A model generated the notes under the pieces. That model did not search any database. It was not told the DNA's origin and saw only the letters and a program-made list of their open reading frames with translations. Below are positions 6,972 through 14,467 of a stretch of DNA of 34,874 nucleotides, piece after piece (the stretch's first letter is position 1; each line of letters begins with the position of its first letter). A program made the translations under genes and the position numbers. Source of the DNA: an uncultured Lachnobacterium sp. GTDB taxonomy: Bacteria; Bacillota; Clostridia; Lachnospirales; Lachnospiraceae. The DNA lies in contig CALAST010000048.1 in assembly GCA_937889225.1 (NCBI GenBank), positions 1 to 34,874 of the forward strand. The letters are read 5' to 3'.

Positions 6972-7769
6972 TTATTTATATGATTTTAAATAATTAAGAA
7001 ATTTCTCTGAAATCTTAAGTTTAATATAAATATCTGCATAATCCTTTGGAGATAAATCAACAATATAATTTTCCGGATAATTTTTGGGAATACCATAAGA
7101 TTTTGCTAAATCAACAGCTTTATTATAGGCAATAGCAGCTTTTATTTCGGTAGAGTATATTCCTATTGTAAAGTTTCCATGGATATGCAGTTTCACACGA
7201 TAACGATATGTGCCTTGTGGGGTTTGAAAGCGAAAAACACCATAATATGGATTTACAATTACAATGTTTGAATAGCGAAAATCACTTTCATCACCATTAA
7301 CGAAATAATAATCCCGATTGCATACACTATGGTTTCGAATGCCATAACGGGAAAATAGCGTCACCTGCATACCATAATCATTTATATAAAGATGCCCCTT
7401 TCTTTGAAGAATTTTATGGCTGCTATAATAGAATAAGTCATCAATATCAAATTTCAGTTCTTCATCTTCGGAAAGATAGTAACTGAAATAATTTTTTCTC
7501 AAATAGATAGGGTTGCCAATATATAGGCGATTATCACGAAAATTAATAAGTGAAACTGCTTTTTCAAAAGAAAGGCATGTCAAAAAATCATTAACTTCTT
7601 CTAATTTAATGTTTGAAGAAAGCAGATTTGATGCTTCGAAATATGCCTTGCTTGCATCATCTTCAGCAGAGAAACTTCCAAGACTGATATGTTTGTTTTG
7701 ATATGTAATGTTGGAGCGATAGTAAATTGTGCCATCTTTTTTGATTGCTTGATATACACCTGATTTCAT
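6972..7769 (-). CDS. AP2-like domain protein with degenerate HNH-like centre
   Basis: A 265-aa soluble protein that I do not recognise as a named family. The N-terminal 50 residues (GVYQAIKKDGT...SLGSF...DASKAYFEA) and residues about 176-235 (YGVFRF...YRYRVKL...GIYSTEIKAAIAYNKA) both look like AP2/ERF-type DNA-binding folds. Between them, residues 150-172 (CNRDYYFVNGDESDFRYSN) resemble the core of HNH homing endonucleases with AP2 domains, but the usual Asp-His pair is Y155-F156, so nuclease activity is unlikely. It may be a DNA-binding regulator derived from a homing endonuclease. The ATG has AAAGGA about 8 bases upstream. It stands alone between leuD and thrC on the opposite strand. Confidence 0.6.
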   Translation of the reverse strand: MKSGVYQAIKKDGTIYYRSNITYQNKHISLGSFSAEDDASKAYFEASNLLSSNIKLEEVNDFLTCLSFEKAVSLINFRDNRLYIGNPIYLRKNYFSYYLSEDEELKFDIDDLFYYSSHKILQRKGHLYINDYGMQVTLFSRYGIRNHSVCNRDYYFVNGDESDFRYSNIVIVNPYYGVFRFQTPQGTYRYRVKLHIHGNFTIGIYSTEIKAAIAYNKAVDLAKSYGIPKNYPENYIVDLSPKDYADIYIKLKISEKFLNYLKSYK

Positions 7770-7833
7770 TTGTTAAATCCTTTTTGAAGTATTTATGGAA
7801 AAATATGATTCAATAAGTTGTAATCGGTTCTAT

Positions 7834-7848
7834 GAATATCCGCTTCAC
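7834..7848 (+). repeat. Fragment of the A repeat (A4)
   Basis: GAATATCCGCTTCAC matches the right end of the A repeats (GAATATCCGCTTGAC) at all but one base. The upstream half is not recognisable. It lies in the gap between the divergent AP2-like gene and thrC. Confidence 0.4.
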
Positions 7849-7965
7849 TTTTATTACAACATATTTATAGATTGTACTATAAATGAAAAATATTAGCAAT
7901 TCATCTTATGGATAAAGTTTTATAAAGTAAGAGCGGCAAGAAAATAAAAGACATCTTTTTAGCAG

Positions 7966-7994
7966 TTGACAGAAAAATATGGAAAATCTATAAT
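7966..7994 (+). promoter_or_regulatory. Consensus sigma-A promoter of thrC
   Basis: A perfect TTGACA (7966-7971), 17-base spacer and perfect TATAAT (7989-7994) lie 48 bases before the thrC start. The predicted leader is only about 40 bases, too short for a T-box or riboswitch, so leader-based control by threonine is unlikely; a repressor overlapping the promoter cannot be excluded. Confidence 0.88.
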
Positions 7995-8041
7995 AGAACA
8001 ATATGTAATATAAAATCTTTAAGAGAAAGGAATAGATTTCT

Positions 8042-9535
8042 ATGAATTTATTATATTCCAGCACAAGAAACAAAGAAGAAAAAGTAACCGCTTCACAGGC
8101 AATTTTAAAAGGTCTTGCAAATGATGGAGGTTTATTTGTACCGGATGAAATCCCTGCTTTAGATGTAAGCTTGGATGAATTGGCAAATATGTCTTATCAG
8201 GAAACGGCTTACGCAGTAATGAAACAGTTTTTAACTGATTTTACAGAAGAAGAATTGAAAAACTGTATCGAAAAAGCGTATGACAGCAAATTTGACACAG
8301 CTGAGATTGCTCCACTTGTAAATGCCAATGGTGCATATTATTTGGAATTATTCCATGGTTCTACCATTGCATTTAAAGATATGGCATTATCTATTTTGCC
8401 GCATCTTCTTACCACATCTGCACGTAAAAATAATGCAGATAATGAAATTGTAATCTTAACAGCAACTTCCGGCGATACAGGAAAGGCTGCAATGGCAGGA
8501 TTTGCAGATGTAGAAGGCACTAAAATTATTGTATTTTATCCAAAAAACGGTGTAAGTGCCATTCAGGAAAAACAGATGTTAACACAGAAAGGCAATAATA
8601 CCTATGTTGTTGGTATCCGTGGAAACTTTGACCAGGCTCAGACCGGTGTAAAACAGATGTTTTCGAATCCGGCATTAAAAGCACAACTGAGTGCCGCAGG
8701 ATATCAGTTCTCCTCCGCAAATTCCATTAATATTGGTCGTTTAGTGCCACAGATTGTGTATTATGTATATGCTTATGCAAAATTGTACGCAAATGAAGTA
8801 ATTGGAAAAGATGAAAAAGTAAATGTTGTTGTTCCAACAGGTAATTTTGGCAATATTTTAGCAGCATACTATGCAAAAAATATGGGACTTCCAATTGGAA
8901 AATTGATTTGTGCATCCAATGAAAATAAAGTATTATTTGATTTCTTTGCGACAGGCGAATATGATAAAAATCGTGAATTTATGTTAACAAATTCACCTTC
9001 TATGGATATTTTGATTTCTTCCAACTTAGAAAGGCTTATTTATCGTATTGCAGGAAATGACGCTGAGAAAAATGCAGAGCTTATGAAAGCTTTAAGTGAA
9101 AACGGAAAATATGTAATTTCCGAGGAAATGAAAGCAGAATTATCTGATTTCTATGGAAATTACACAAGTGAAGCTGAAACAGCTCAGGTTATCAAGGACA
9201 TTTATGAAAATACAGGCTATATTTTAGATACACACACAGCCGTAGCAGCAGGTGTATACAATAAATATAAACAGGAGACAAATGATACCCAAACAAAAAC
9301 CATCATTGCTTCTACTGCAAGCCCATTCAAATTTACAAGAAGCGTTATGAATGCCATTGATGAAAAATATGGTGACTGGGAAGATTTTGCGTTAGTGGAC
9401 GAATTGAGCCGTCTTGGCAATGTAGATGTGCCAAATGCAATTAATGAAATCAGAACAGCTCCAATTTTGCATGATACTATATGTGAAGTGGAAGAAATGG
9501 AAAAAGTCGTAAAAAATATCTTAGAAATTTCATAA
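8042..9535 (+). CDS. thrC: Threonine synthase
   Basis: ThrC converts O-phosphohomoserine to threonine and phosphate with pyridoxal phosphate in the cytosol. The 497-aa length fits the long bacterial form. The N-terminal YSSTRN motif is present, the PLP lysine is K112 in HGSTIAFKDMA, and the phosphate-binding loop appears as TATSGDTGKAAMAGF (about residues 143-157). AGAGAAAGGA precedes the ATG. No homoserine dehydrogenase or kinase gene is adjacent, so it is a single-gene unit between its own strong promoter and a terminator-like hairpin at 9589. Confidence 0.96.
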   Translation: MNLLYSSTRNKEEKVTASQAILKGLANDGGLFVPDEIPALDVSLDELANMSYQETAYAVMKQFLTDFTEEELKNCIEKAYDSKFDTAEIAPLVNANGAYYLELFHGSTIAFKDMALSILPHLLTTSARKNNADNEIVILTATSGDTGKAAMAGFADVEGTKIIVFYPKNGVSAIQEKQMLTQKGNNTYVVGIRGNFDQAQTGVKQMFSNPALKAQLSAAGYQFSSANSINIGRLVPQIVYYVYAYAKLYANEVIGKDEKVNVVVPTGNFGNILAAYYAKNMGLPIGKLICASNENKVLFDFFATGEYDKNREFMLTNSPSMDILISSNLERLIYRIAGNDAEKNAELMKALSENGKYVISEEMKAELSDFYGNYTSEAETAQVIKDIYENTGYILDTHTAVAAGVYNKYKQETNDTQTKTIIASTASPFKFTRSVMNAIDEKYGDWEDFALVDELSRLGNVDVPNAINEIRTAPILHDTICEVEEMEKVVKNILEIS

Positions 9536-9588
9536 CTTTTAAGAAAATAACTGTTTTTGTGCATTTTGCACAATGAAATTATTAATAG

Positions 9589-9640
9589 GAAATGTCGATT
9601 TCTAAAATTTACTAATTTTAAATTGACATTTCTTTATTTT
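9589..9640 (+). terminator. Long hairpin terminator after thrC
   Basis: GAAATGTC (9589-9596) pairs with GACATTTC (9625-9632), and inside it TAAAAT (9603-9608) pairs with ATTTTA (9615-9620), giving a long AT-rich stem followed by TTTATTTTTAT. A second small hairpin, TTGTGCA/TGCACAA at 9557-9573, lies between it and the thrC stop. Together they account for the first quarter of the 411-base thrC-chemoreceptor gap. Confidence 0.6.
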
Positions 9641-9654
9641 TATAATAAAATAAA

Positions 9655-9681
9655 TTGATTTTTTAGACGAAATTGTATAAT
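9655..9681 (+). promoter_or_regulatory. Possible promoter for the second chemoreceptor
   Basis: TTGATT (9655-9660) and a perfect TATAAT (9676-9681) are separated by only 15 bases, which is short. If used, it gives a leader of about 260 bases containing repeat A5. The remaining gap up to 9946 shows no gene; a GGAGG at 9853-9857 does not lead into a credible reading frame. Confidence 0.3.
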
Positions 9682-9736
9682 CTTTAATGATAATTCGCCA
9701 TATATAAATTGCATTTTATTCATAGGATTTAACAGA

Positions 9737-9800
9737 AATCGAAAAAACAATTGTTCGGTTATGAGCAAGCAGCAAAGCGAATTGCGAATATCCGTTTAAC
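9737..9800 (+). repeat. Dispersed structured repeat, copy A5
   Basis: The first hairpin is AATCGAA (9737-9743) / TTCGGTT (9754-9760), pairing through one T-G wobble. The linker ATGAGCAAGCAGC follows, then GCGAATTGCGAATATCCGTTTAAC, close to A2; pairing in this second hairpin has largely decayed. It lies in the gap upstream of the second chemoreceptor, in the same orientation as the other copies. Confidence 0.65.
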
Positions 9801-9946
9801 GATATATGAGAGTGTAGCTTGTTGTTATAGACAAATATTTAACATATTTTTCGGAGGTGGATACAAGGATATTAGATAAGAGAGAACGAACACATTATAT
9901 GTAAAATTAGAAATTTTAAACAAAAAGAAAAAACAGGAGAAAAAAT

Positions 9947-11629
9947 ATGTTTGAAAAAATTAAATCCTATAATATTAAAAAACGATTAAATACAGGATAT
10001 TTAATCGTTATTGGTGCAATGATTTTATCAGGAATTATCAGTATTGCATCACTTGGTGTCTTAAAGACAAGTTTAGATAATTTCGTAGAGAGAACAAATA
10101 AAGCAGATACCATTATAAAACTTTGTCGTATTAATACGAATATTGCGGCTCGTAATGTACGAGAAATGGCACTTGCAACAGACACATCCACCTATTGGAA
10201 ATACGTACAAAGAATTGACTCCAGCATGGAAGAATTATGGATAGAAGTAGCACAGTTAGAAGCTACAGGTGTATTTGATGCAGAAACTTGTGCTAACTAT
10301 AAAGAAGAAATCAGACTTTGGGAAGTAGTTGCTTATGAAATTGTTGATATGATAGAAGCAGGACAGCATGAGGCAGCGATTGAACGAATTTTAAACGAAT
10401 GTGTACCGGAATTAGATGCATTGGTTGTTGTAGCCAAACAGTTAGACCAAATTACCAATGAACTTATGGATGAATCCGTACATCTTTCCAATATGGTATT
10501 TAGTATTGGGATTGGTGCAATCATTATCTTTGCTGTTTTAGCCACCGTTTTGGCATTAAAGATTGGAAAAGCAATTGTTTCGAGTATTACAGAACCGGTT
10601 GCAGAAATTAAGGAAGCGGCAGAGCAGTTAGAACAAGGAAATCTTCATGCAGAAATTACATACAAAGGAGACGATGAAATTGGAGAACTTGCAGAATCAT
10701 TAAGAACTGCACTTTCTATCCTTAGTACTTATGTAGAAGATATTGCATATGTGATGAATGAATTTTCCAATGCAAACTTCACGGTTCAACCGACAGCTGA
10801 TTGGAGAGGTGAATTTATCCGTATCCACGAATCAACCAACGATTTTGAAGAAAATATGGCTCGTGTAGTAAAAAGTATTGAAGGCGTATCTGAACAAGTA
10901 TCCGGTGGTGCGGAACAGATTGCACAAAGCTCTACAGACCTTGCAACAGGTGCTTCTGAGCAGGCAGGTGTTACACAAGAACTTGCCGCAACCATTACAA
11001 CGGTTGCAGGTGAATTAGAGGAAACTGCAAACACAGCTGTAAATGTAAGTAAGAAAGTGGATGCATTCGGTGGAGAAATCTTAAAAGGAAATAAAAACAT
11101 GCAGGAAATGCAGGTATCCATGCGAGAAATCAGCGAATCTTCACAGAAAATCAGCCACATTATTGATACCATCAATGATATTGCGACACAGACGAATTTG
11201 CTTGCCTTAAATGCTTCTATTGAAGCAGCTAGAGCAGGTGATGCAGGACGAGGATTTGCTGTTGTAGCAGACCAGGTATCTATTCTTGCCGCACAGAGTG
11301 CAAATGCAGCAAAAGAATCCAACAGTTTAATCGCATCTTCTCTTGAAGCGGTAGAAAAAGGTATTGCCATTGCAAACGAAACTGCTGCTCAGTTAGAAAA
11401 AGTAGTAGGAGATTCTAAGGAAATTACAAAAGACGTTCAGACTGCTGCTGAAATCTTAAAAACACAGTCTGCTTCTTTCGAACAGATTATCAATGGCGTT
11501 GACCATATTAATGAAGTTGTACAGACCAATTCCGCAACATCTGAGGAATGTGCTGCTGCAAGTCAGGAAATGAGTGCACAGGCAGAAATGCTTCATGAAG
11601 AAATTAAAGGATTTAGAGTTAGAGGATAA
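9947..11629 (+). CDS. Methyl-accepting chemotaxis protein (orphan chemoreceptor)
   Basis: A 560-aa chemoreceptor: cytosolic N-terminus, membrane segment at about residues 17-36, helical extracytoplasmic sensor of about 145 residues resembling a four-helix bundle, a second membrane segment near 182-206, a HAMP domain, then the signalling coiled coil with IATQTNLLALNASIEAARAG and GRGFAVVADQVSILAAQS at the tip. It parallels the receptor at the window start in layout and length, but the sensor regions differ, so ligands probably differ. AGGAGA lies 6 bases before the ATG. No NWETF tail and no che genes are adjacent. It ends at a strong terminator. Confidence 0.95.
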   Translation: MFEKIKSYNIKKRLNTGYLIVIGAMILSGIISIASLGVLKTSLDNFVERTNKADTIIKLCRINTNIAARNVREMALATDTSTYWKYVQRIDSSMEELWIEVAQLEATGVFDAETCANYKEEIRLWEVVAYEIVDMIEAGQHEAAIERILNECVPELDALVVVAKQLDQITNELMDESVHLSNMVFSIGIGAIIIFAVLATVLALKIGKAIVSSITEPVAEIKEAAEQLEQGNLHAEITYKGDDEIGELAESLRTALSILSTYVEDIAYVMNEFSNANFTVQPTADWRGEFIRIHESTNDFEENMARVVKSIEGVSEQVSGGAEQIAQSSTDLATGASEQAGVTQELAATITTVAGELEETANTAVNVSKKVDAFGGEILKGNKNMQEMQVSMREISESSQKISHIIDTINDIATQTNLLALNASIEAARAGDAGRGFAVVADQVSILAAQSANAAKESNSLIASSLEAVEKGIAIANETAAQLEKVVGDSKEITKDVQTAAEILKTQSASFEQIINGVDHINEVVQTNSATSEECAAASQEMSAQAEMLHEEIKGFRVRG

Positions 11630-11647
11630 CAGAATAAAAAAAGATAG

Positions 11648-11679
11648 AAAAAAGCAGGTTCTTCGGAACTTGCTTTTTT
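11648..11679 (+). terminator. Strong intrinsic terminator with UUCG loop
   Basis: AAAAAAGCAGGTTC (11648-11661) pairs with GAACTTGCTTTTTT (11666-11679) around a TTCG tetraloop closed by C-G, an exceptionally stable RNA loop. The T-run is within the 3' arm. It ends the chemoreceptor transcript. Confidence 0.9.
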
Positions 11680-11713
11680 ATTGTAAGAACTTCCGATTGC
11701 TTATAACCAAAAA

Positions 11714-11745
11714 ACTGCGTAACAGACATTCCTCTGTTACGCAGT
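11714..11745 (-). terminator. Perfect 13-bp hairpin; terminator-like on the minus strand
   Basis: ACTGCGTAACAGA (11714-11726) and TCTGTTACGCAGT (11733-11745) pair perfectly around a 6-base loop. On the minus strand the stem is followed directly by TTTTTT. No minus-strand gene ends here, so it may insulate against antisense transcription or be part of the structured element that follows. Confidence 0.45.
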
Positions 11746-11760
11746 AATAGTAAGATTTTT

Positions 11761-11895
11761 CGTAACTATTCAGTATAGCTCAAAACACTTGCTGTTTTGA
11801 GCGTAAGAACATGATTCAGGTGTGCAAAAATCCCATTGCGAAGCAATCTGGAATGGATTTTTGCATCGTATTTATGAAGGTACTGAATAAATACG
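11761..11895 (+). repeat. Multi-branched structured element with repeat B1
   Basis: Outer arms CGTAACTATTCAGTA (11761-11775) and TACTGAATAAATACG (11881-11895) pair except for two mismatches. Inside are hairpin GCTCAAAACA (11778-11787) / TGTTTTGAGC (11793-11802) with loop CTTGC, and TGCAAAAATCC (11823-11833) / GGATTTTTGCA (11855-11865) with nested ATTGC/GCAAT. The first hairpin plus GTAAGAACATGAT (11803-11815) recurs at 26.9 kb. The element fills most of the 291-base gap before the signal-peptidase-like gene and ends about 26 bases from its start. Confidence 0.55.
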
Positions 11896-11920
11896 ATTTT
11901 TCAAGAGAAAGGGAGAGAGG

Positions 11921-12556
11921 TTGTTTTTCTACTGCTTAAAGGCAATGGATGTTATACAGCCTGAAAATGTTATGAAACGTAGAAAAAAAGGTTTGAATTT
12001 TGGAAGACGCAGAAAGCGGTTTGATAAAGATATTTTTTTGGAAGGGTTTAGCTGGGTAGTGCAGATTATAGGCGTGATTTTAATTGCTTATGTATGTGTG
12101 GCTTTTTTCGGAATTCGCACAAACGTAGTAGGGCAGGCAATGGAAGAAAATTTAAATAATGGAGATTCCGTTCTGATGAATCAATTTGTCTATATCATGT
12201 CTAATCCCAAGGCAGGAGACGTTGTAGTATTTCAGCCAAATGGAAATGAAAAATCACATTATTATATTCGCCGTGTTATTGGTGTGCCGGGTGATAAGGT
12301 GCAAATCAAAGATGGTGCTGTTTATATTAATGGGGAATTGTTTAATGAAAAAGTAACGGTTTCTTCTATAGAAGATGCAGGTGTTGCAAGTGAGGAAATC
12401 AAATTAGGGAATGATGAATATTTTGTGTTAGGGGATAATCGAAATAACAGCGAGGATAGCCGTTATGCGAATATCGGCAATATCAAAAAAGAGTATATTG
12501 TTGGAAAAGCGTGGTTTCGATTTAATTCCTTTCGGGATATGGGTTTTATACATTGA
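11921..12556 (+). CDS. Signal peptidase I homologue lacking both catalytic residues
   Basis: A 211-aa type I signal peptidase (S26) fold: basic cytosolic N-terminus, one membrane anchor (about residues 44-64), then the extracytoplasmic domain with boxes in order: VVGQAMEENL (B), NNGDSVLMN (C), YYIRRVIGVPGDKV (D) and GDNRNNSEDSRY (E). The nucleophile Ser of the normal SMEPTL motif is Ala73 (codon GCA at 12137), and the general-base Lys of box D is Arg117 (CGC at 12269). All structural boxes remain, so it is probably a catalytically dead member, like Staphylococcus aureus SpsA, rather than decaying DNA. The start is uncertain: TTG 11921 follows AAAGGGAG; ATG 11945 is an alternative. It may bind preproteins or modulate a true peptidase elsewhere. 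Confidence 0.85.
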   Translation: MFFYCLKAMDVIQPENVMKRRKKGLNFGRRRKRFDKDIFLEGFSWVVQIIGVILIAYVCVAFFGIRTNVVGQAMEENLNNGDSVLMNQFVYIMSNPKAGDVVVFQPNGNEKSHYYIRRVIGVPGDKVQIKDGAVYINGELFNEKVTVSSIEDAGVASEEIKLGNDEYFVLGDNRNNSEDSRYANIGNIKKEYIVGKAWFRFNSFRDMGFIH

Positions 12557-12709
12557 TATCTATGATGTGAAGTGTTGCGTATCCGTTTTACTGTAAAATA
12601 AACAGTTTTTTAGCCGAGATTTATCAAGAAAATTTTCGATTTAAGCATATAAAGCATAAAGTATAGGATGTTTAAATTACATAATAAAAAAGCGAGGTAA
12701 ATAAAAGAT

Positions 12710-13558
12710 ATGAATTTTCAATGGTATCCGGGGCATATGACAAAAGCAAAACGTCAAATGCAGGAAGATATTAAGTTAATAGATTTAGTCGTAGAAATTG
12801 TGGATGCGAGACTTCCTCTTAGCAGCCGTAATCCTGATATAGATGAGTTGGGGAAAAATAAATATCGCATGATTTTAATGAATAAAGCCGATTTAGCCGA
12901 TAAAAAAGTAACGGAAAAATGGAGTGCGTATTTTAAAGAGAAAGGTTTTTTTGTATTCAGTTTAGATGCACGTACAAAAAACGGTATGAAATCCATTACG
13001 GATTTGATAATGGAAGCATGTAAGGAGAAAATTGAACGAGATTTAAAACGTGGCATAAAAAATCGGCCGGTACGAGCAATGGTAGTCGGGATTCCGAATG
13101 TAGGAAAATCCACATTTATTAATTCTTATGCTGGCAAGGCTTGTGCAAAAACAGGCAATAAACCGGGCGTAACAAAGGGAAAACAATGGATTCGCTTAAA
13201 TAAAAATGTAGAACTTTTAGATACACCGGGTATCTTATGGCCAAAGTTTGAAGACCAGATGGTAGGGTTGCGACTGGCACTTGTTGGTTCAATAAAAGAT
13301 GAGATTTTAAATATTGATGAATTAGCCATTGAGTTAATAAAATATTTGACACTTCATTATCCAGGCGTACTTGCAGAACGCTATGATTTGGAAGAAACAG
13401 AAGATGCTACAGAAGTGCTTATGAGAATTGCGAAAAGCAGAAATTGCCTAAGCAAAGGAAACGAACTGGATTATAGCAAGGCTGCTGTTTTATTGATTGA
13501 TGATTTCCGTAGTGGAAAAATTGGCAGATTGTCATTGGAGATGCCACCGGAATTATAG
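12710..13558 (+). CDS. rbgA: Ribosome biogenesis GTPase RbgA (YlqF)
   Basis: A circularly permuted GTPase that acts in late 50S subunit assembly. The N-terminal family signature WYPGHMTKAKRQM is present; the G motifs run in permuted order, with NKAD (G4) near residues 58-61, the P-loop GIPNVGKST (G1) near 127-135, a G2 threonine in GVTKG, and DTPG (G3) about 40 residues later, then the C-terminal RNA-binding helical domain. The 282-aa length is typical. A GAGG site lies about 12 bases before the ATG, rather far. It begins the rbgA-rnhB-fliK-like-flhB-like cluster known from Bacillus (ylqF-rnhB-ylqG-ylqH). Confidence 0.95.
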   Translation: MNFQWYPGHMTKAKRQMQEDIKLIDLVVEIVDARLPLSSRNPDIDELGKNKYRMILMNKADLADKKVTEKWSAYFKEKGFFVFSLDARTKNGMKSITDLIMEACKEKIERDLKRGIKNRPVRAMVVGIPNVGKSTFINSYAGKACAKTGNKPGVTKGKQWIRLNKNVELLDTPGILWPKFEDQMVGLRLALVGSIKDEILNIDELAIELIKYLTLHYPGVLAERYDLEETEDATEVLMRIAKSRNCLSKGNELDYSKAAVLLIDDFRSGKIGRLSLEMPPEL

Positions 13559-13595
13559 ATTTTTATGGCTGAAAGGTAGTAGGAATTTAGAAATT

Positions 13596-14378
13596 ATGAA
13601 TACTAAGAAAATAGGGGAAATTAAAAATGAGCTTACCTGTCTTTTGGAAGAAAAGAAAAGATTTCCTCTTTCAAAAGTAGAGGCATTTATAGAAAAATAT
13701 CAAACAGATGAACGAAGCGGTGTGCAAAAGATAGTGGAAAGTGCGAAAAAGCAGAAAGAAAAATACCTTGCTGAGTTAGTTCGTACGGAAAACTTAAAAC
13801 AATATGAAAAAGAATATGATAACTATTGCTATATATGCGGTATAGATGAAGTAGGCAGAGGTCCATTAGCAGGACCGGTGGTAGCCGGTGCTGTAATTTT
13901 GCCAAAAGATTGTGATATTTTATATATCAATGATTCCAAAAAACTGACAGTTGCCAAAAGAGAGGCTCTTTATGAGAAAATTATGGAAAAAGCAGTATCC
14001 GTTGGACTTGGGTTTGTGAGTCCTGAGCGAATTGATGAAATTAATATTTTACAGGCAACATATGAAGCCATGCGTGAAGCGATTTCCAATTTAAATCCAC
14101 AGCCGGATTTACTTTTAAATGATGCAGTCACGATACCAAAAGTGGCAATTCCGCAAATTCCGATTATAAAAGGAGATGCAAAAAGTATTTCCATTGGTGC
14201 TGCAAGCATTGTTGCAAAAGTGACAAGAGACCGCTTGATGGAAGAATATGACAAAATGTTTCCACAATATGGATTTGCCTCAAATAAAGGCTATGGTTCG
14301 CCAGAGCATATACAGGCAATTCAAACGTATGGTTCGACACCGATTCATCGAAAGACATTTATAAAAAATTTTATTTGA
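13596..14378 (+). CDS. rnhB: Ribonuclease HII
   Basis: RNase HII cleaves RNA in RNA-DNA hybrids and starts removal of misincorporated ribonucleotides. Catalytic residues are visible: D84-E85 (GIDEVGRGPLAGP), Asp in LLNDA and Asp in VTRDRLM; DSKKLT and SIGAASIVAKV are family motifs. The roughly 75-residue helical N-terminal extension resembles that of Bacillus RnhB. ATG 13596 was chosen over an upstream start at 13497, which overlaps the end of rbgA in another frame and lacks a ribosome site. The gene starts 37 bases after rbgA. Its stop codon forms the first bases of repeat A7. Confidence 0.95.
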   Translation: MNTKKIGEIKNELTCLLEEKKRFPLSKVEAFIEKYQTDERSGVQKIVESAKKQKEKYLAELVRTENLKQYEKEYDNYCYICGIDEVGRGPLAGPVVAGAVILPKDCDILYINDSKKLTVAKREALYEKIMEKAVSVGLGFVSPERIDEINILQATYEAMREAISNLNPQPDLLLNDAVTIPKVAIPQIPIIKGDAKSISIGAASIVAKVTRDRLMEEYDKMFPQYGFASNKGYGSPEHIQAIQTYGSTPIHRKTFIKNFI

Positions 14379-14450
14379 ACGCAGACAAGCAACGAAGTTG
14401 CCTGCGTTCACGAGCAAGTAGCGAAAGCGGATTGTGAGTGTCCGCTTTAC
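14376..14450 (+). repeat. Dispersed structured repeat, copy A7 (rnhB-fliK gap)
   Basis: The first hairpin TGAACGCAG (14376-14384) / CTGCGTTCA (14402-14410), with inner GCAAC/GTTGC, has a sequence different from A1/A2/A5 but the same position and shape. The linker CGAGCAAGTAGCGA follows, then AAGCGGA (14425-14431) / TCCGCTT (14441-14447). The stem overlaps the rnhB stop codon, and the element ends directly before the AGGAGG of the next gene, so it is probably present in the operon mRNA. Confidence 0.65.
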
Positions 14451-14467
14451 AAAGGAGGAGATGTTTT

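Noticed and set aside
9623..9651. TTGACA (9623-9628) with TAAAAT 17 bases downstream as a promoter for the second chemoreceptor
   Set aside because: The TTGACA is part of the right arm of the long terminator-like hairpin after thrC (9589-9632); the hairpin explains it better.
9857..9904. GTG-started 15-codon frame after GGAGG upstream of the second chemoreceptor
   Set aside because: The GTG touches the GGAGG with no spacing, so it could not be initiated normally; no attenuator-like residues were seen.
12562..12591. GTGTTGCGTATCCGTTTTAC as another A repeat copy
   Set aside because: Only the last dozen bases resemble the A right end and no pairing arm is present; too weak to list as a feature.
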